Assembly (NCBI GenBank): GCA_009823505.1
Contig: VZQC01010550.1
Span: 3,265,123 to 3,329,122, forward strand
Reading direction: 5' to 3'
Origin: Rhizomys pruinosus
Lineage: Eukaryota; Chordata; Mammalia; Rodentia; Spalacidae
Length of the DNA stretch: 64,000 bases
Numbering within the stretch: position 1 is the first letter of the stretch; every line of letters begins with the position of its first letter. A program made the translations under genes and the position numbers. A model generated the notes under the pieces. It had not been told where the DNA came from. It worked only from the letters and a program-made list of their open reading frames with translations, and ran no database searches. Below are positions 1-10,539 of this stretch, piece after piece.

Positions 1-170
1 CGTGCAATGCCGCGGAGGTCAGAAGAGGGTCTCGGATTCCCCTGGAACTGGAGTTCTCCTGGAATTGGAGTTACAGACGGTTCTTAGCCGCCATGTGGGT
101 GCTGGGGATCGAACCCGGGTCCTCTGCAAGAGCGTCGGTGCTCTTAACCGCTAGGCTATCTCTCCAGCCC
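1..170 (-). mobile_element. B2/B3 SINE, young subfamily, cut by window edge
   Basis: Has the 17-bp duplication, the Pol III B-box (GGTTCGATCCC on minus) and ends CTCTCCAGCCC. Confidence 0.9.
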
Positions 171-199
171 AGAATCCTATCTTTTAAAAAATATTTTAT

Positions 200-350
200 G
201 CCAGGCGTGGTGGCACATGCCTTTAATCCTAGCACTTAGGAAACAGAGGCAGGCAGATCTTTGTGAGTTCAAGGCTAGCCTGGCCTACAGAGTGAGCTCC
301 AGGCCAGCTGGGACTTAAAGGGAGACCTGTCTCAAAAATACCAAAAAAAA
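200..350 (+). mobile_element. B1 SINE
   Basis: CCAGGCGTGGTGGCACATGC to A-tail. Confidence 0.9.
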
Positions 351-370
351 TTTATTATTATATTTGTATT

Positions 371-515
371 TTGGTCTTTTCGAGATAGGGTCTCCCTGTA
401 GCTCCAGCTATCCTGGAGCTCGATATGTAGACCAGGCTGCCCTTGGACTCACAGAGATCCACCTGCCTCTGCCTCCTGAGTGCTGGGATTAAAGGCATGT
501 GCTACCACACCTGGA
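371..515 (-). mobile_element. B1 SINE
   Basis: Antisense body from GGTCTTTTCGAGATAGGG. Confidence 0.88.
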
Positions 516-534
516 TATATTTTGTTATTTTTGC

Positions 535-678
535 CCGAGGATGTGAGAAAAGTGCATTGGATCCCTTGGAACTGGAGTTAGGGTGGTTGTTAGCAGATAT
601 GTGGGTGCTGGGAATTGAACCCGGGTCTTCTGTAAGACCATCCATTGCTCTTAACCACGGAGCCACCTTTCCAGCCCC
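535..678 (-). mobile_element. B2/B3 SINE, older, 3'-truncated
   Basis: GGATCCCTTGGAACTGG to CACCTTTCCAGCCCC. Confidence 0.75.
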
Positions 679-696
679 AAAAATTGAGTGTTGTTT

Positions 697-857
697 TCTT
701 TTTTTTTTTTTTTGGTCTTTTTGAGACAGGGTCTCCCTGTAGCTCCAGCTGTCCTGGAACTCACTTTGTAGACCAGGCTGGCCTTGAACTCACAAAGATC
801 CACCTGCCTCTGCCCCCCCAAGTGCTAGGATTAAAGGCGTGCGCCACCACGCCGGGT
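697..857 (-). mobile_element. B1 SINE
   Basis: T-run then GTCTTTTTGAGACAGGGTCT. Confidence 0.9.
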
Positions 858-869
858 GAGTGTTGTTTT

Positions 870-1096
870 CTTAAAGATTTATGTTTTAATGTTTGTGTGT
901 ATCTGTGTTTGTGTGTATCTGTGTGTGCTTGCCAGACATGTGCAAGTGCCCAAGGAAGCCAGAAGGCGGTGTTGGGTCTGCTGAAGCTAGAGTTACAGCA
1001 GCTGTAAGCAGCCCAACATGGGTGCTGGGAATTGAACCTGGGTCCTCTGGAAGAGCAGCAAATGCTCTTAGGCACTAAGCCATCTCTCTAGACCCC
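870..1096 (-). mobile_element. B2/B3 SINE, older
   Basis: CCAGAAGGCGGTGTTGGG to GCCATCTCTCTAGACCCC. Confidence 0.8.
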
Positions 1097-1099
1097 AAA

Positions 1100-1285
1100 T
1101 TTGTTTCATTATATTATTTGTGTTCATGTGTGTGTACACTGCGTGCCATGTTGTACATGTGGAAATCAGAGAACAACCTGCGGGAGTTCCTTCTTCCCTT
1201 CTGCCTTGTGGATCCAACTTGGGTAGCCAGGCTTAGCAGTGAGCGCCTCCACCCCATGAACTGTGTGACGGCCCAGAATCCTGTC
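1100..1285 (-). mobile_element. B3-like SINE, divergent
   Basis: AAATCAGAGAACAACCTGCG, then CCAGGCTTAGCAGTGAGCGC; the body lacks the commonest window consensus. Confidence 0.55.
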
Positions 1286-1305
1286 TTCCTTCCTTCCTAA
1301 AAAAA

Positions 1306-1602
1306 TTTTCTTGGTCTTTTTGAGACAGGGTCTCCCTGTAGCCGCAGCTGTCTTGGAACTCGCTATGTAGACCAGGCTGGCCTTGAACTCATAGAGATCT
1401 GCCTGCCTCTGCCTCCCAAGTACCCTTGTAGAGGATCCGAGTTTGATTCCCAGCACCCACATGGGGGCTAACAAACTGTCAGTAACTCCAGTTCCAGGGG
1501 ATCCGATGCCCTCTTTTGACCTCAGTAGACATTGCACAACATGTGTGCACCATCTACATACAGGCAATACATTCATACACATAAAATTAAAATATTTAAA
1601 AA
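1306..1602. mobile_element. truncated B1 (-) abutting truncated B2/B3 (+)
   Basis: B1 antisense stops at GCCTCCCAAG (1421); a plus-strand B2/B3 lacking its first about 45 bp starts at once and runs to the A-rich tail at 1602. A head-to-head joint, unlike the composite family. Confidence 0.75.
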
Positions 1603-1806
1603 ATATTTCTGTTTATTTGTGTGTGTGTGTGTGTGTGTGTGTGTATTTGGGTGCCCATGGAAGCCAGAAGAAAGGCATCAGGTCTCCAGGAGCTGGAGTT
1701 ACACATGGCTGTAAACCTCCCATGGTGGGTGCTAGGACCTGAACTTGATCTTGGGTCCTCTGCAAGAGCAGAAGCACTCTCAACTGCTGAGCCCTCTCTC
1801 CAGCCC
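1603..1806 (-). mobile_element. B2/B3 SINE with TG-rich tail
   Basis: (TG)n at 1619-1645 replaces the tail; ends GCCCTCTCTCCAGCCC. Confidence 0.8.
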
Positions 1807-2005
1807 TGATCCTGTTTTTCTAATGAAGCCTTATGCTTGCTCATCTGTGGGCAATGTCTTTTTTCTCTCTGACTTTCCTGGCTATAGACAGGGCTCAGTC
1901 AAGTGCACTGAGAGGCGCTTTAGCTAACACACATTTACCTTCTCTGTTCTACTCTTCAAACTGGGCAGAGTTTTCAACTCACTTGAAAAACCTACCAATG
2001 TATTG

Positions 2006-2168
2006 CCGGGCGTGGTGGCGCACGCCTTTAATCCTAGCACTTGGGAGACAGAGGCAGGTGAATCTCTGTGAGTTCAAGGCCAGCCTGGTCTACAAAGTGA
2101 GTTCCAGGACAGCTGGGGCTACAGGGAGACCCTGTCTCAAAAAGACAAAAACAAACAAAAAAACCCCT
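2006..2168 (+). mobile_element. B1 SINE
   Basis: GCCGGGCGTGGTGGCGCACG; CCTACCAATRYA on both sides. Confidence 0.92.
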
Positions 2169-2224
2169 ACCAATACAAGGCAGTTGGATGAACAGAAGAT
2201 AGCGTGAACGTGGCAAAGTGCTGA

Positions 2225-2625
2225 CCAGACAGAATCAGTGTGGTGACTCACTGATTTGCTGGGCTGTGTATCAACATACCATAGACCAGGCAGCCTTACC
2301 AACACACTCTTTTCTCATAGGTCTGGTCACTAGAGGTCCAAAGTCAGGGTATAGGAGGCTCGGGTTCTCCTGTGGTCTTTGTCCTTGGCTCATGGACAGG
2401 TAGCTGTCCCTCATGTCTCTCCTCTGTGGCCAGCTCCTATACCTGTGTGTCCAGATCTCTTTCTTTAAGTCAACATGGATTAGGACCCACCCTAAGGCTC
2501 TTTAATTCAGTCACTTCCTTAAACACCCCATCTCCTCAACAGTCACATTTTGAGGTACTGGATGCCGAGAGGTTCAATAGAGGACACTTGAGGGGAGAGC
2601 ATTTAGCCTAGAGCAGTGCACAGGC
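2225..2625 (-). mobile_element. ancient MaLR (MLT1-type) LTR, antisense
   Basis: Contains the antisense MLT1-type blocks GGATTAGGACCCACCCTAA and CAGTCACATTTTGAGGTACT, well diverged. Confidence 0.6.
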
Positions 2626-2697
2626 TGGCAGTCCCCAATTTTTGGATTTTTAAGATTATTTATAATAATGTAGAAGAAAATTAAAATATTTTAAAAC

Positions 2698-2842
2698 ATT
2701 TTTTTTAAAGACAGGATTTCCCTGTAGCCCCAGCCAGCCTGGAACTTGCTCTATAGACCAGGCTGGCCTTGAACTCCCAGAGATCTGCCTGGTTATGCCT
2801 CCCGAGTGCTGGGATTAAAGGTGTGCACCATCGTGCTGAACT
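2698..2842 (-). mobile_element. B1 SINE
   Basis: Antisense, AAGACAGGATTTCCCTGTAG. Confidence 0.85.
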
Positions 2843-2849
2843 AAAAATA

Positions 2850-3074
2850 ATTTATATTTATTATTTTTACTGTATGTGTATGAGTGTATTGCCTGCATGT
2901 ATGCAGGTGCACCCACATCATGCGATGGCCGTGGAGGTCAGGAGAAGGTGTTGGATCTCTTGGAATTGGAGTTATAGACGGTTGTTAGCTGTCATAGGGT
3001 TGCTGGAAGTTGAACTCCAGTCCTCTGCAAGAGCATCCAGAGCTCTTAACTGCTGAACCATCTCTCCAGCCCCA
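2850..3074 (-). mobile_element. B2/B3 SINE, older
   Basis: Without the 17-bp duplication; ends CTCTCCAGCCCC. Confidence 0.85.
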
Positions 3075-3419
3075 GTAAATTGAAATGTTTAAAGCAGGTG
3101 GTTCTGTGCCTCTGTTGATAGGCCAGGGCCCTGGGGTCTCACACGGCTCAGCTGTGCTGTTGGGATCCTGCAGCCTTTAATCAGGTGACCTGGAGAGTCA
3201 CTGAATCCCCAGGAATGGCAAAGCCCCCCAGAGAGAAACTGGGAGAGGAGTCTGCCCCAGCTACAAGGGTGAAAGGAAGCCACCTCTTGTTGTTATTTTA
3301 TTGGAGTCACATATCAAAATGCCTCCTTTGCTCATAGGGACACAAGAAAATGAACCCATTCCCCTTTCCTCCTGCAAGGGAATTATTTTGGACTTTATCT
3401 AAAGAAAGGCATCTGCTTC

Positions 3420-3770
3420 TTTGAGTTCAAGTTCTAATTTGACCAAATGGCCTGTGGTGGATGGAGAGGCAGGAGGAGACAATGTTATTAGGCGCCCAGG
3501 GAACATGGAGAAGCCTCTCTGCGGCTGGCTGAGCCTTGGCTCGGAATTCAATTACAGCGGCCGACATCAATCAGTGGGCACTATTAAATCTTCTGCTGGG
3601 CTTGACAGGGAAGGCCAAGTTTGTGAAATTATTCAGGAGGTCTGGCCACGGGTCAGCTGCATTGGGCCTGTGGGGAACATGGAAGGACCCTGTCTTTCTA
3701 TGCCTTCATTTTCCCACTGTGACACTTCACTGTAGGCACTTGAAATTCAAAACCTTAGGGCTCGCCTAAC
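3420..3770. other. single-copy island, possible conserved element
   Basis: Complex, repeat-free sequence of mixed composition inside a SINE-rich intron, including GGAATTCAATTACAG and CGGCCGACATCAATCAG. Short open frames on the plus strand have no recognisable relatives. It reads like a conserved non-coding element; nothing more specific can be seen. Confidence 0.3.
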
Positions 3771-4243
3771 CCCTTCCCCCAAAATTCCCTCTCCATCCTC
3801 ACCTGCTGTATATATTGTCTGGGGTTCCACAACAGGTGGGGAGGAGGAAATTGGGTTCCTGGGAACCTTGAGCTGCCTAAGGCACTGACAGGCATCTGGC
3901 CAACTCACTTGACCTCCTGGATTCCAGAAACTGGGGACCCAACGCTGTCCCTTCAGACTTGATGAATAACAGAGCTTCCATGGAGTGAGTTGGCAAGATA
4001 AACCTGAGGCTTTTCATAGCCTTGTAATGGTGGGCATCCTTGGAGACAGCAACTTCCCTGGACCCTGTTTCTATCAGACTTTTGAAGAAAAAAAATTCCA
4101 TCTGTGCTTCAGGCAAGAGGCAATGCTTTGTACGTATGGTGTTCTGAGTGCTTGGAGGAACACAAGCCTACAATTCAGAATTTATGAAGCATGAACACTA
4201 TGTATATGAAGCTCTCCCAGACCTCATCCCCAGTCACCCAGCT

Positions 4244-4259
4244 CCAACCAATTATTATT
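4244..4259. repeat. target-site duplication, left copy
   Basis: CCAACCAATTATTATT; partner at 6219-6234 differs at one base. Confidence 0.75.
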
Positions 4260-6218
4260 TTTTCTTCTTTCTCTTCTTGGGGAGGAAAAGGTTTATTTGG
4301 CTCATATCTCCTGGGTCACAGTTCATCACTGAGGGAGCCCACCATAGGAACTTGAACTCAGGGCAGGAACCTGGAGGCAGGAGCTGAGGCACAAGCCATG
4401 GAGGAATGCTGTTTACTGGCTTGCTCCCCTGGCCCATGCCCAGCCTGCTTTCTTATACTGTACATAACAAACTGCCCGGGGGGGGGTGGTACCACCCACA
4501 GTGGGCCGGGCCCTCCTACATCACTCAACAATCAAGACAATACTCCACAGACATGGCCACAGGCCAGTCCAATGAAGCCAGTTCCCTCAGCCCAGCTGTG
4601 TCACTAAAGCTATCCAATACGACTGACTCCTTGTCAACTTGACACACAGTACACAACACTATTAAGCCATCACCTTTCTATTTCTTGTCCCCAAGGTATG
4701 ATGTTAACAATCACAACATAAGACAGTACAACTTTAAAAGCCCCACAGTTCTTAAAAAGTCCAAACACTTAAAAGTTCACAGTCTGTGGGGGCTGGAGAG
4801 ATAGCCTAGTGGTTAAGAGCACTGACTGCTCTTGCAGAGGACCCGGGTTTGATCCCCAGCACCCACATGGCGGCTAAGAACCATCTGTAACTCCAATTCC
4901 AGAAGAACTCCAGTTCCAGGGGAATCAGACACCCTCTTCTGACCTCCGCGGCATTGCACAACACGGGTGCACAAACCTACATGCAGACAGTACATTCATA
5001 CACATCCAAAAAAAAAAGTTCATAGTCTGTTAAAAGTCTCTTAACTGTGGGCTCCTGTAAAATCCAAAACAAGTACTGTCTTATTTCAAAGGGAAGAATC
5101 AGGCACAATCAAACAAAACCTAAGTCCAGCAAAGTAGCTCAAGGCTGGACACTTGGGATTCACTCACGATCTTCTGGGCTCCAAAGGGTCTCGGCAGCTC
5201 CCCTTCTCTGACTCTGCCGTCCGTGGCACACACAGCTCATCTCACAGGCCCAGGCTGACTCCATTCCACACCTGCTGCTGCTCTTGGTGGTTGTCCCATG
5301 GTCCTGGCATCTCCAAAAAGCTGGGGTCACCACTGAAACTGAGGCAGCACCTTCACCAATGGTCTCTTCTGACCTCTCCTGGTGCAAAGCCTCAGCTTCT
5401 CTCCATGACCCCTGCAGTCCTGGGGTCTTCACTGCAACTGAGGTGCATTTTCACCAATGGCGTTTCCTGGCCTCTCACACTGCCAAGCCTCGGCTGCTCT
5501 CTATGACTCCTTCACATTTCAACACCAGAACCATATAGGAGACTCTTGCACATTACCAAGTCCTGCTTCCCACGTGAGATGGAGGCCCCTCTGGACCACA
5601 GCTTCTGTGTGCTGACCCTGAGGAAATTCTTCCCAGAAGATTTCACCACAGTGATGCTGGTCTCTTGTTACAGCTGATTTTTCAGCCCCAACTAACCAGC
5701 ATCAATTGTCCCAGTACAACAAAGGCTTCACTTCAGGTTCTGGTCTCTTGTTACTTACAGCTGATTCTTCAGCCCCAGCTGACCAGAACCCACAGAATCT
5801 TAATTAAAAAATATAGAAACAGCCCTGAATGTCTCTGCTTCCCCTTGAAGCTTCATAAGCCAGGCCTCCATCATCTACAACTCTTTCACCATAACTGTAC
5901 CAAGTTCCACAGCAACAAACTTTAGGCACTCAATGATTTTTCTAGCCCAAAGTTCCAAATGCTTCCACAATCCTCCCCGACAACACTAAGGTCAGGTCTG
6001 TCACAGCAATACCCTGCTCTCGGTACCAAGTTCTGTTCTAGTTAGTCTTCAATTGCTGTGACAAAACACTGACCAATTCCAACTTGGGGAGGAAAGGGTT
6101 TATTTGGCTCACATCTCCTGGGTCATAGTTCATCACTGAGGGATCCCACCATAGGAACTCAGGGCAGGAACCTGGAGGCAGGAGCTGAAGCACAGGCCAT
6201 GGAGGAATGCTGCTTACT
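4260..6218 (-). mobile_element. retroposed transcript of an LTR element (L1-mediated)
   Basis: The insert is flanked by a 16-bp target duplication (4244-4259 CCAACCAATTATTATT and 6219-6234, one mismatch) and begins on the plus strand with a T-rich run, an antisense A-tail. About 120-130 bp is repeated at both ends (4277-4410 and 6094-6218), including GAGCCAAATAAACC before the tail. On the minus strand the 5' end of the insert falls at AGTAAGCAGCATTCC, which in the other copy lies about 40 bp after a TATAAG box. That is the layout of a full R-U5-internal-U3-R-poly(A) RNA pasted in by L1 machinery. It carries a nested SINE at 4788. The LTR family name is uncertain. Confidence 0.65.
4788..5018 (+). 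mobile_element. B2/B3 SINE, young subfamily
   Basis: Nested in the 4260-6218 insert with AAAAGTTCACAGTCTGT and AAAAGTTCATAGTCTGT on its sides; carries the 17-bp duplication. Confidence 0.92.
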
Positions 6219-6234
6219 CCAACCAGTTATTATT
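6219..6234. repeat. target-site duplication, right copy
   Basis: CCAACCAGTTATTATT, partner of 4244-4259. Its 16-bp length fits L1 endonuclease, not LTR integrase. Confidence 0.75.
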
Positions 6235-6551
6235 AATCACTCAGTTTCCTTAGGAATACTTTATGCATATACAAATGAAAAGGTAGGTATATTTCCCCTT
6301 CTCCCTCGAAGGGTTCATCACAGTGCTGACACGGTACCCCTTCTGGTCCCTCTCTCTTGTACTCTCTCACTTGCTCTTTCCTTAACATAATGAATTTAGA
6401 AACAGGACAGATCTAAACATCAGAGGAGGAGGAAGAGAAAGGAAAGGATCTGAATCAATTCAAATGGCTCTTACTGTCCTGATTAGAAATAAGATTGGGC
6501 AAAATCCAAAGTGACAGCAGATGGGTTTATGGTTAGAAAAGTAGACACCAT

Positions 6552-6812
6552 GGGCTGGAGAGATGGCCTAGCGGTTAAGAGCGCCGACCGCTCTTGCAGA
6601 GGACCCGGGTTCGATCCCCAGCACCCACATGGCGGCCGAGAGCCGTCTGAAACTCCAATTCCAGGAGAACTCCAGTTCCAGGGGAATCTGAGACCCTCTT
6701 CTGACCTCCGTGGCATTGCACGACACGGGTGCACAAACTTGCATGCGGACAGTACATTTATACACATGCAGAAATAAATAAAATTAATAAAAAAAAATTA
6801 AAAAAAAAAAAA
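6552..6812 (+). mobile_element. B2/B3 SINE, young subfamily
   Basis: 17-bp duplication present; flanked by AAAAGTAGACACC. Confidence 0.93.
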
Positions 6813-6882
6813 AAGAAAAGTAGACACCTACCCCCTGTTCACTGGCATTCTGCTTGAAGATCTCATTTTTAATAATTATTCC

Positions 6883-7708
6883 CTGTTGTCCAGGAAGACC
6901 TGGACAGGCCTGGTGGCTTAGTGGCTGTTGTCCAGGAAGACCTGGACAGGCCTGGTGGCTTAGTGGCTGTTGTCCAGGAAGACCTGGACAGGCCTGGTGG
7001 CTTAGTGGCTGTTGTCCAGGAAGACCTGGACAGGCCTGGCGGCTTAGTGGCTGTTGTCCAGGAAGACCTGGACAGGCCTGGCGGCTTAGTGGCTGTTGTC
7101 CAGGAAGACATGGACAGGCCTGGTGACTTAGTGGCTGTTGTCCAGGAAGATCTGGACAGGCCTGGTGACTTAGTGGCTGTTGTCCAGGAAGACCTGGACA
7201 GGCTTAGTGACTGTTGTCCAGGAGGACCTGGACAGGCCTGGTGGCTTCGTGGCTGTTGTCCAGGAGGACCTGGACAGGCCTGGTGGCTTAGTGGCTGTTG
7301 TCCAGGAAGACCTAGACAGGCCTGGTGACTTAGTGGCTGTTGTCCAGGAAGACCTGGATAGGCCTGGTGGCTTAGTGGCTGTTGTCCAGGAAGACCTAGA
7401 CAGGCCTGGTGACTTAGTGGCTGTTGTCCAGGAAGACCTGGACAGGCCTGGTGACTTAGTCGCTGTTGTCCAGGAAGATCTGGACAGGCCTGGTGGCTTA
7501 GTGGCTGTTGTCAAGGAAGACCTGGACAGGCTTAGTGACTGTTGTCCAGGAGGACCTGGACAGGCCTGGTGGCTTCGTGGCTATTGTCCAGGAGGACGTG
7601 GACAGGCCTGGTGGCTTCGTGGCTGTTGTCCAGGAGGACCTGGACAGGCCTGGTGGCTTCGTGGCTGTTGTCCAGGAAGACCTGGACAGGCCTGGTGGCT
7701 TCGTGGCC
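6883..7708. repeat. 42-bp minisatellite (about 20 units)
   Basis: Unit of 42 bp starting CTGTTGTCCAGGAAGACC. Because 42 is divisible by three, all six frames stay open for long runs; these are not genes. Two shortened 34-bp units at about 7186 and 7514 break the frame. Each is followed by the same GGAGGACC/TTCGTGG variants, giving a 328-bp higher-order period. Each unit contains the inverted repeat CCAGG-AAGA-CCTGG and the palindrome CAGGCCTG. It lies in COLQ intron 1. Confidence 0.95.
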
Positions 7709-7940
7709 ATTGCCCATGCTTCTGCTTTCACCTCTCTCTCGTTCTCTGCAGGGTCTTACTGTGTAATCTAGGTTGGCTGTCCTACAACTTGGGAACCTCC
7801 TGCCTCAGCCTCTCAAGTGCTGAGTTGAAAGCTGTGTGCCACTACATCCAGCCCTCTTGGCTCCTTCCCAGCATTTCTAAAAAGACTATTCTGTTCTATA
7901 CATCTTTTTCCTTCTCTCTCTCCTCTCTATCTCTCTCTCT

Positions 7941-8057
7941 GTGTCTTTTTGAGACAGAGTCTCCCTATAGCCCCAGCTGGGCTTGAACTCACAGAGATCT
8001 GTCTGCCTCTGCCTCCTGAATGCTGAGATTAAAGGCGTGCAGCACCATGCTCGGCCT
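7941..8057 (-). mobile_element. B1 SINE, internally deleted
   Basis: GCTGGGCTTGAACTCAC joins two B1 parts with about 30 bp lost. Confidence 0.85.
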
Positions 8058-8269
8058 ACATCCTTTTGTAGAAGTACATAATATTCCTTCATCTAGAAGA
8101 ACCAAAATATGTTCACTCAACACTTTTTGATGTACAATTGAGTGATTTGAAGAAAAAAAAATCACTGGATGTAAACAATGCCACCAAATCACCAGCTGCT
8201 TCTTTATATGTTGTGATGGATGGATTTCTAGAAGTAGACATGCTGGCCCTAGAAATAGATAGTACTGTT

Positions 8270-8497
8270 CTTTTTTATTTATTTTAATTTTATTTTTTAT
8301 GTGTATGAATGTTATGCCTTCATGTGTATAAGTGTACCATGTTGTACAGTGCTCAAAGAGGACAGAAGAGGGCATCAGATCTCCTGGAACTGGAGTTACG
8401 GGTGGTTAATAGCTGCCTTGTGGGTGCTGGGATTTGAACCCAGGTCTTCTGCAAGAACAGCCAGTGCTTTTAGCCAGTGGGCCATCTCTCAAGCCCT
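8270..8497 (-). mobile_element. B2/B3 SINE, older
   Basis: GGCATCAGATCTCCTGGAAC to CCATCTCTCAAGCCC. Confidence 0.85.
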
Positions 8498-8644
8498 CAG
8501 CAGGAATGTCCTTTACAAGTGCCACATGCTTCACCACCACAAAGCCTTTATCAGCCAATTCTCCATCCTGAGAGCAGCTCATGAAGGTATCTGCACAGTG
8601 TCACAGTTTGCTGATAGAAATGCTCATCCAAGAGCTGAGGTGTG

Positions 8645-8745
8645 GTGTCCCAGGGTGGCATCCCAGGGTGGCATCCCAGGGTGGCATCCCAGGGTGGCGT
8701 CCCAGGGTGGCGTCCCAGGGTGGCATCCCAGGGTGGCATTCACAT
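8645..8745. repeat. 13-bp tandem repeat (about 8 units)
   Basis: Unit CCCAGGGTGGCAT, alternating with CGT at the end in some copies. The plus-strand open frame over it is repeat-driven. Confidence 0.9.
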
Positions 8746-8906
8746 GCATTTCCTTACAGTGGACACTGAGGACACTGTCCCCTCCTTGAAGGGGTCACTG
8801 GTCTTGCTCTTTTTTCTCATCTATAAGGAGACTCGTGCCTTGATTTTTGACTTTTCTTTCTCCCAGTTTGTTTTGGCCTTTTAATTTTGTTTAGCCACAA
8901 ATACAT

Positions 8907-8980
8907 TTTTTTGGTCTTTTTGAGACAAGATCTTCCTGTAGCCCCAGCTGGGCTGGAACTCACCACCACATCCAGCTAGC
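8907..8980 (-). mobile_element. B1 remnant with large internal deletion
   Basis: CTTTTTGAGACAAGATCTTC, then directly ACCACCACATCCAGC. Confidence 0.75.
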
Positions 8981-8987
8981 CATTCTT

Positions 8988-9202
8988 TTTTTTTAATTTT
9001 ATTTTTAAAAGTTTTTATTTTATGTGTATGAATGAACGTGCAACACATTGGCAGTGCCCACGGAGGGCAGAAGAGGGCACTGATCCCCTGAAATCGGAGT
9101 TCCAGAAGGTTGTTAATTACCATGTGGGTACTGGGAGCTGAACCCAGGCCTTCTGCAAGGGCAGCCAGTGCTCTTAACTGCCGAGCCATTTCTTTAGTTC
9201 CC
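8988..9202 (-). mobile_element. B2/B3 SINE, older
   Basis: CGGAGGGCAGAAGAGGGCAC to GCCATTTCTTTAG. Confidence 0.8.
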
Positions 9203-9205
9203 GTT

Positions 9206-9929
9206 GGGTGTTATTAGTTCTTCTGAGAACTGCTAACTCCTCACAGGCCCCTGGCCACTCCTCAGCCACCTCACACTCCCTCTTCTACCCCTATAGACAC
9301 ACTGCAGTGGGAATGTATCACCAGGCCAACGTGGCTCCCACAGGGCCCTGCTGTGCTCTAGACCCCAAGGACCTACATCCCTCCCAACACTAACTCTCCA
9401 TGTTGAGAATTTGGTTTCTGTCTGATCACAGAGAATTTGGAAGATTCTAGGGACCACCATGAGGTCCACTCCAATGAAGATGGTCTTAGAAGCTGGGTTG
9501 ACCCTGTGTTGACACAAAGCAGCAAGCCGGTTTCAACCTCTCATGACAAATAACACCCTATAGGCCTGTCATATAATAGACAAGTTCAGTCACTTGAATC
9601 AACTTGGGTCACAGTACCAGAAGAGGTCCAGTTGGGTGGGTGGGTGTCTGTAAGTAGGATGACTGTTGTCACTCCATCCCCTACCTTCCTGTGTCCCAAA
9701 TAAACCCTTGCCATGCCTGAAGACCCTGGGGAAGCCTCCCTGGAGCGGGTGTGCTAGGGGAAGTCCCTGAAGCAGGAGGAGGGCTCCTGAGGCTCTCCCC
9801 AAACTCTTCAGATCAGCTGTGCGGGTGCAGAGTGAGGAGGGTGGGGGAGGCTGGAAGGGAGGAGCCTGGATAACCCTGTCTGTGCTCCCCCTCTTCTCCT
9901 CAGTCCTCCACCCAGCTAGCTGACTATGG
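9206..9929. other. single-copy intron sequence
   Basis: No repeat recognised; the minus-strand 112-codon frame at 9599-9937 is Pro/Gly-rich without family resemblance. Confidence 0.5.
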
Positions 9930-10230
9930 GCCGCCACAGGCTCCCCTCAGCTGTTGCCAGATCCCAAATAAACACCTCCCCCATGTTTTCATTGGTTGCT
10001 ATGGAGAGGTGAGCTCCAGCCAGAATGGAGAGAGGCTCGGGACTGAGAGATGGAAGAGCGCCAGGTGTATTTTTAAAGCCATCAGGGAAATCCCGTCCCC
10101 GGTAGAGCCTTCTTCCCCCGGAGCGCCAGTGTGCTTCTTTTTAGGGACTGGTCTGTGAAAGCAAAGTGGGCTGAAGCTAAGGCTCCTGCCTTCATATCAA
10201 TCAGTGAGTGTTTGCAAAGAAAAATTTTTT
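9930..10230. promoter_or_regulatory. candidate regulatory island with CCAAT and kB-like sites
   Basis: SINE-free DNA with an inverted CCAAT joined to a half X-box (ATTGGTTGCTATGG, from about 9991) and a perfect kB-type GGGAAATCCC near 10086. An A/T-rich TATTTTTAAA lies between them. The density of sites in otherwise repeat-rich intron sequence suggests constraint; conservation could not be tested. Confidence 0.3.
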
Positions 10231-10321
10231 AAGTTTTGGGGTTTGGTGCGATGAACTTTAGAGCAAATAGGCATGTGTAGGCACAAACAGTGACATTTTG
10301 GAAACAATTTCAGAAAATATG

Positions 10322-10530
10322 TATATGTCACACGCTGTATGACAGGCACTATTTAGAGCACTGTAACATTCCTAACTAGTCCCCTCAATCCTCACAACTT
10401 CTTTATTATGAAAATCCTACTTTTTGCCCCATCACATACATGAGGAGATTGAGGCACAGGGAGGGCACTAAGGTCACAAAGCTATGAGAAACACAAGTCG
10501 TGAACCCACATGGCACTGGAAGGTGCTCCC
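10322..10530 (-). mobile_element. MIR SINE
   Basis: Antisense MIR core: CATGAGGAGATTGAGGCACA then AAGGTCACAAAGCTATGAG; predates rodents. Confidence 0.75.
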
Positions 10531-10539
10531 AACCACCTC

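Noticed and set aside
443..1078. Repeated 60-65-codon frames such as those containing VLGIEPGSS
   Set aside because: Translations of B2/B3 SINEs; the same peptide appears wherever the SINE occurs.
6575..6620. tRNA gene (A- and B-box-like sequence)
   Set aside because: These are the Pol III boxes of B2/B3 SINEs; no cloverleaf is preserved.
6854..7986. Long Pro/Gly/Asp-rich open frames in all directions, collagen-like at first sight
   Set aside because: The 42-bp unit keeps every frame open; it lacks Gly-X-Y periodicity and is intronic tandem repeat, not COLQ collagen exons.
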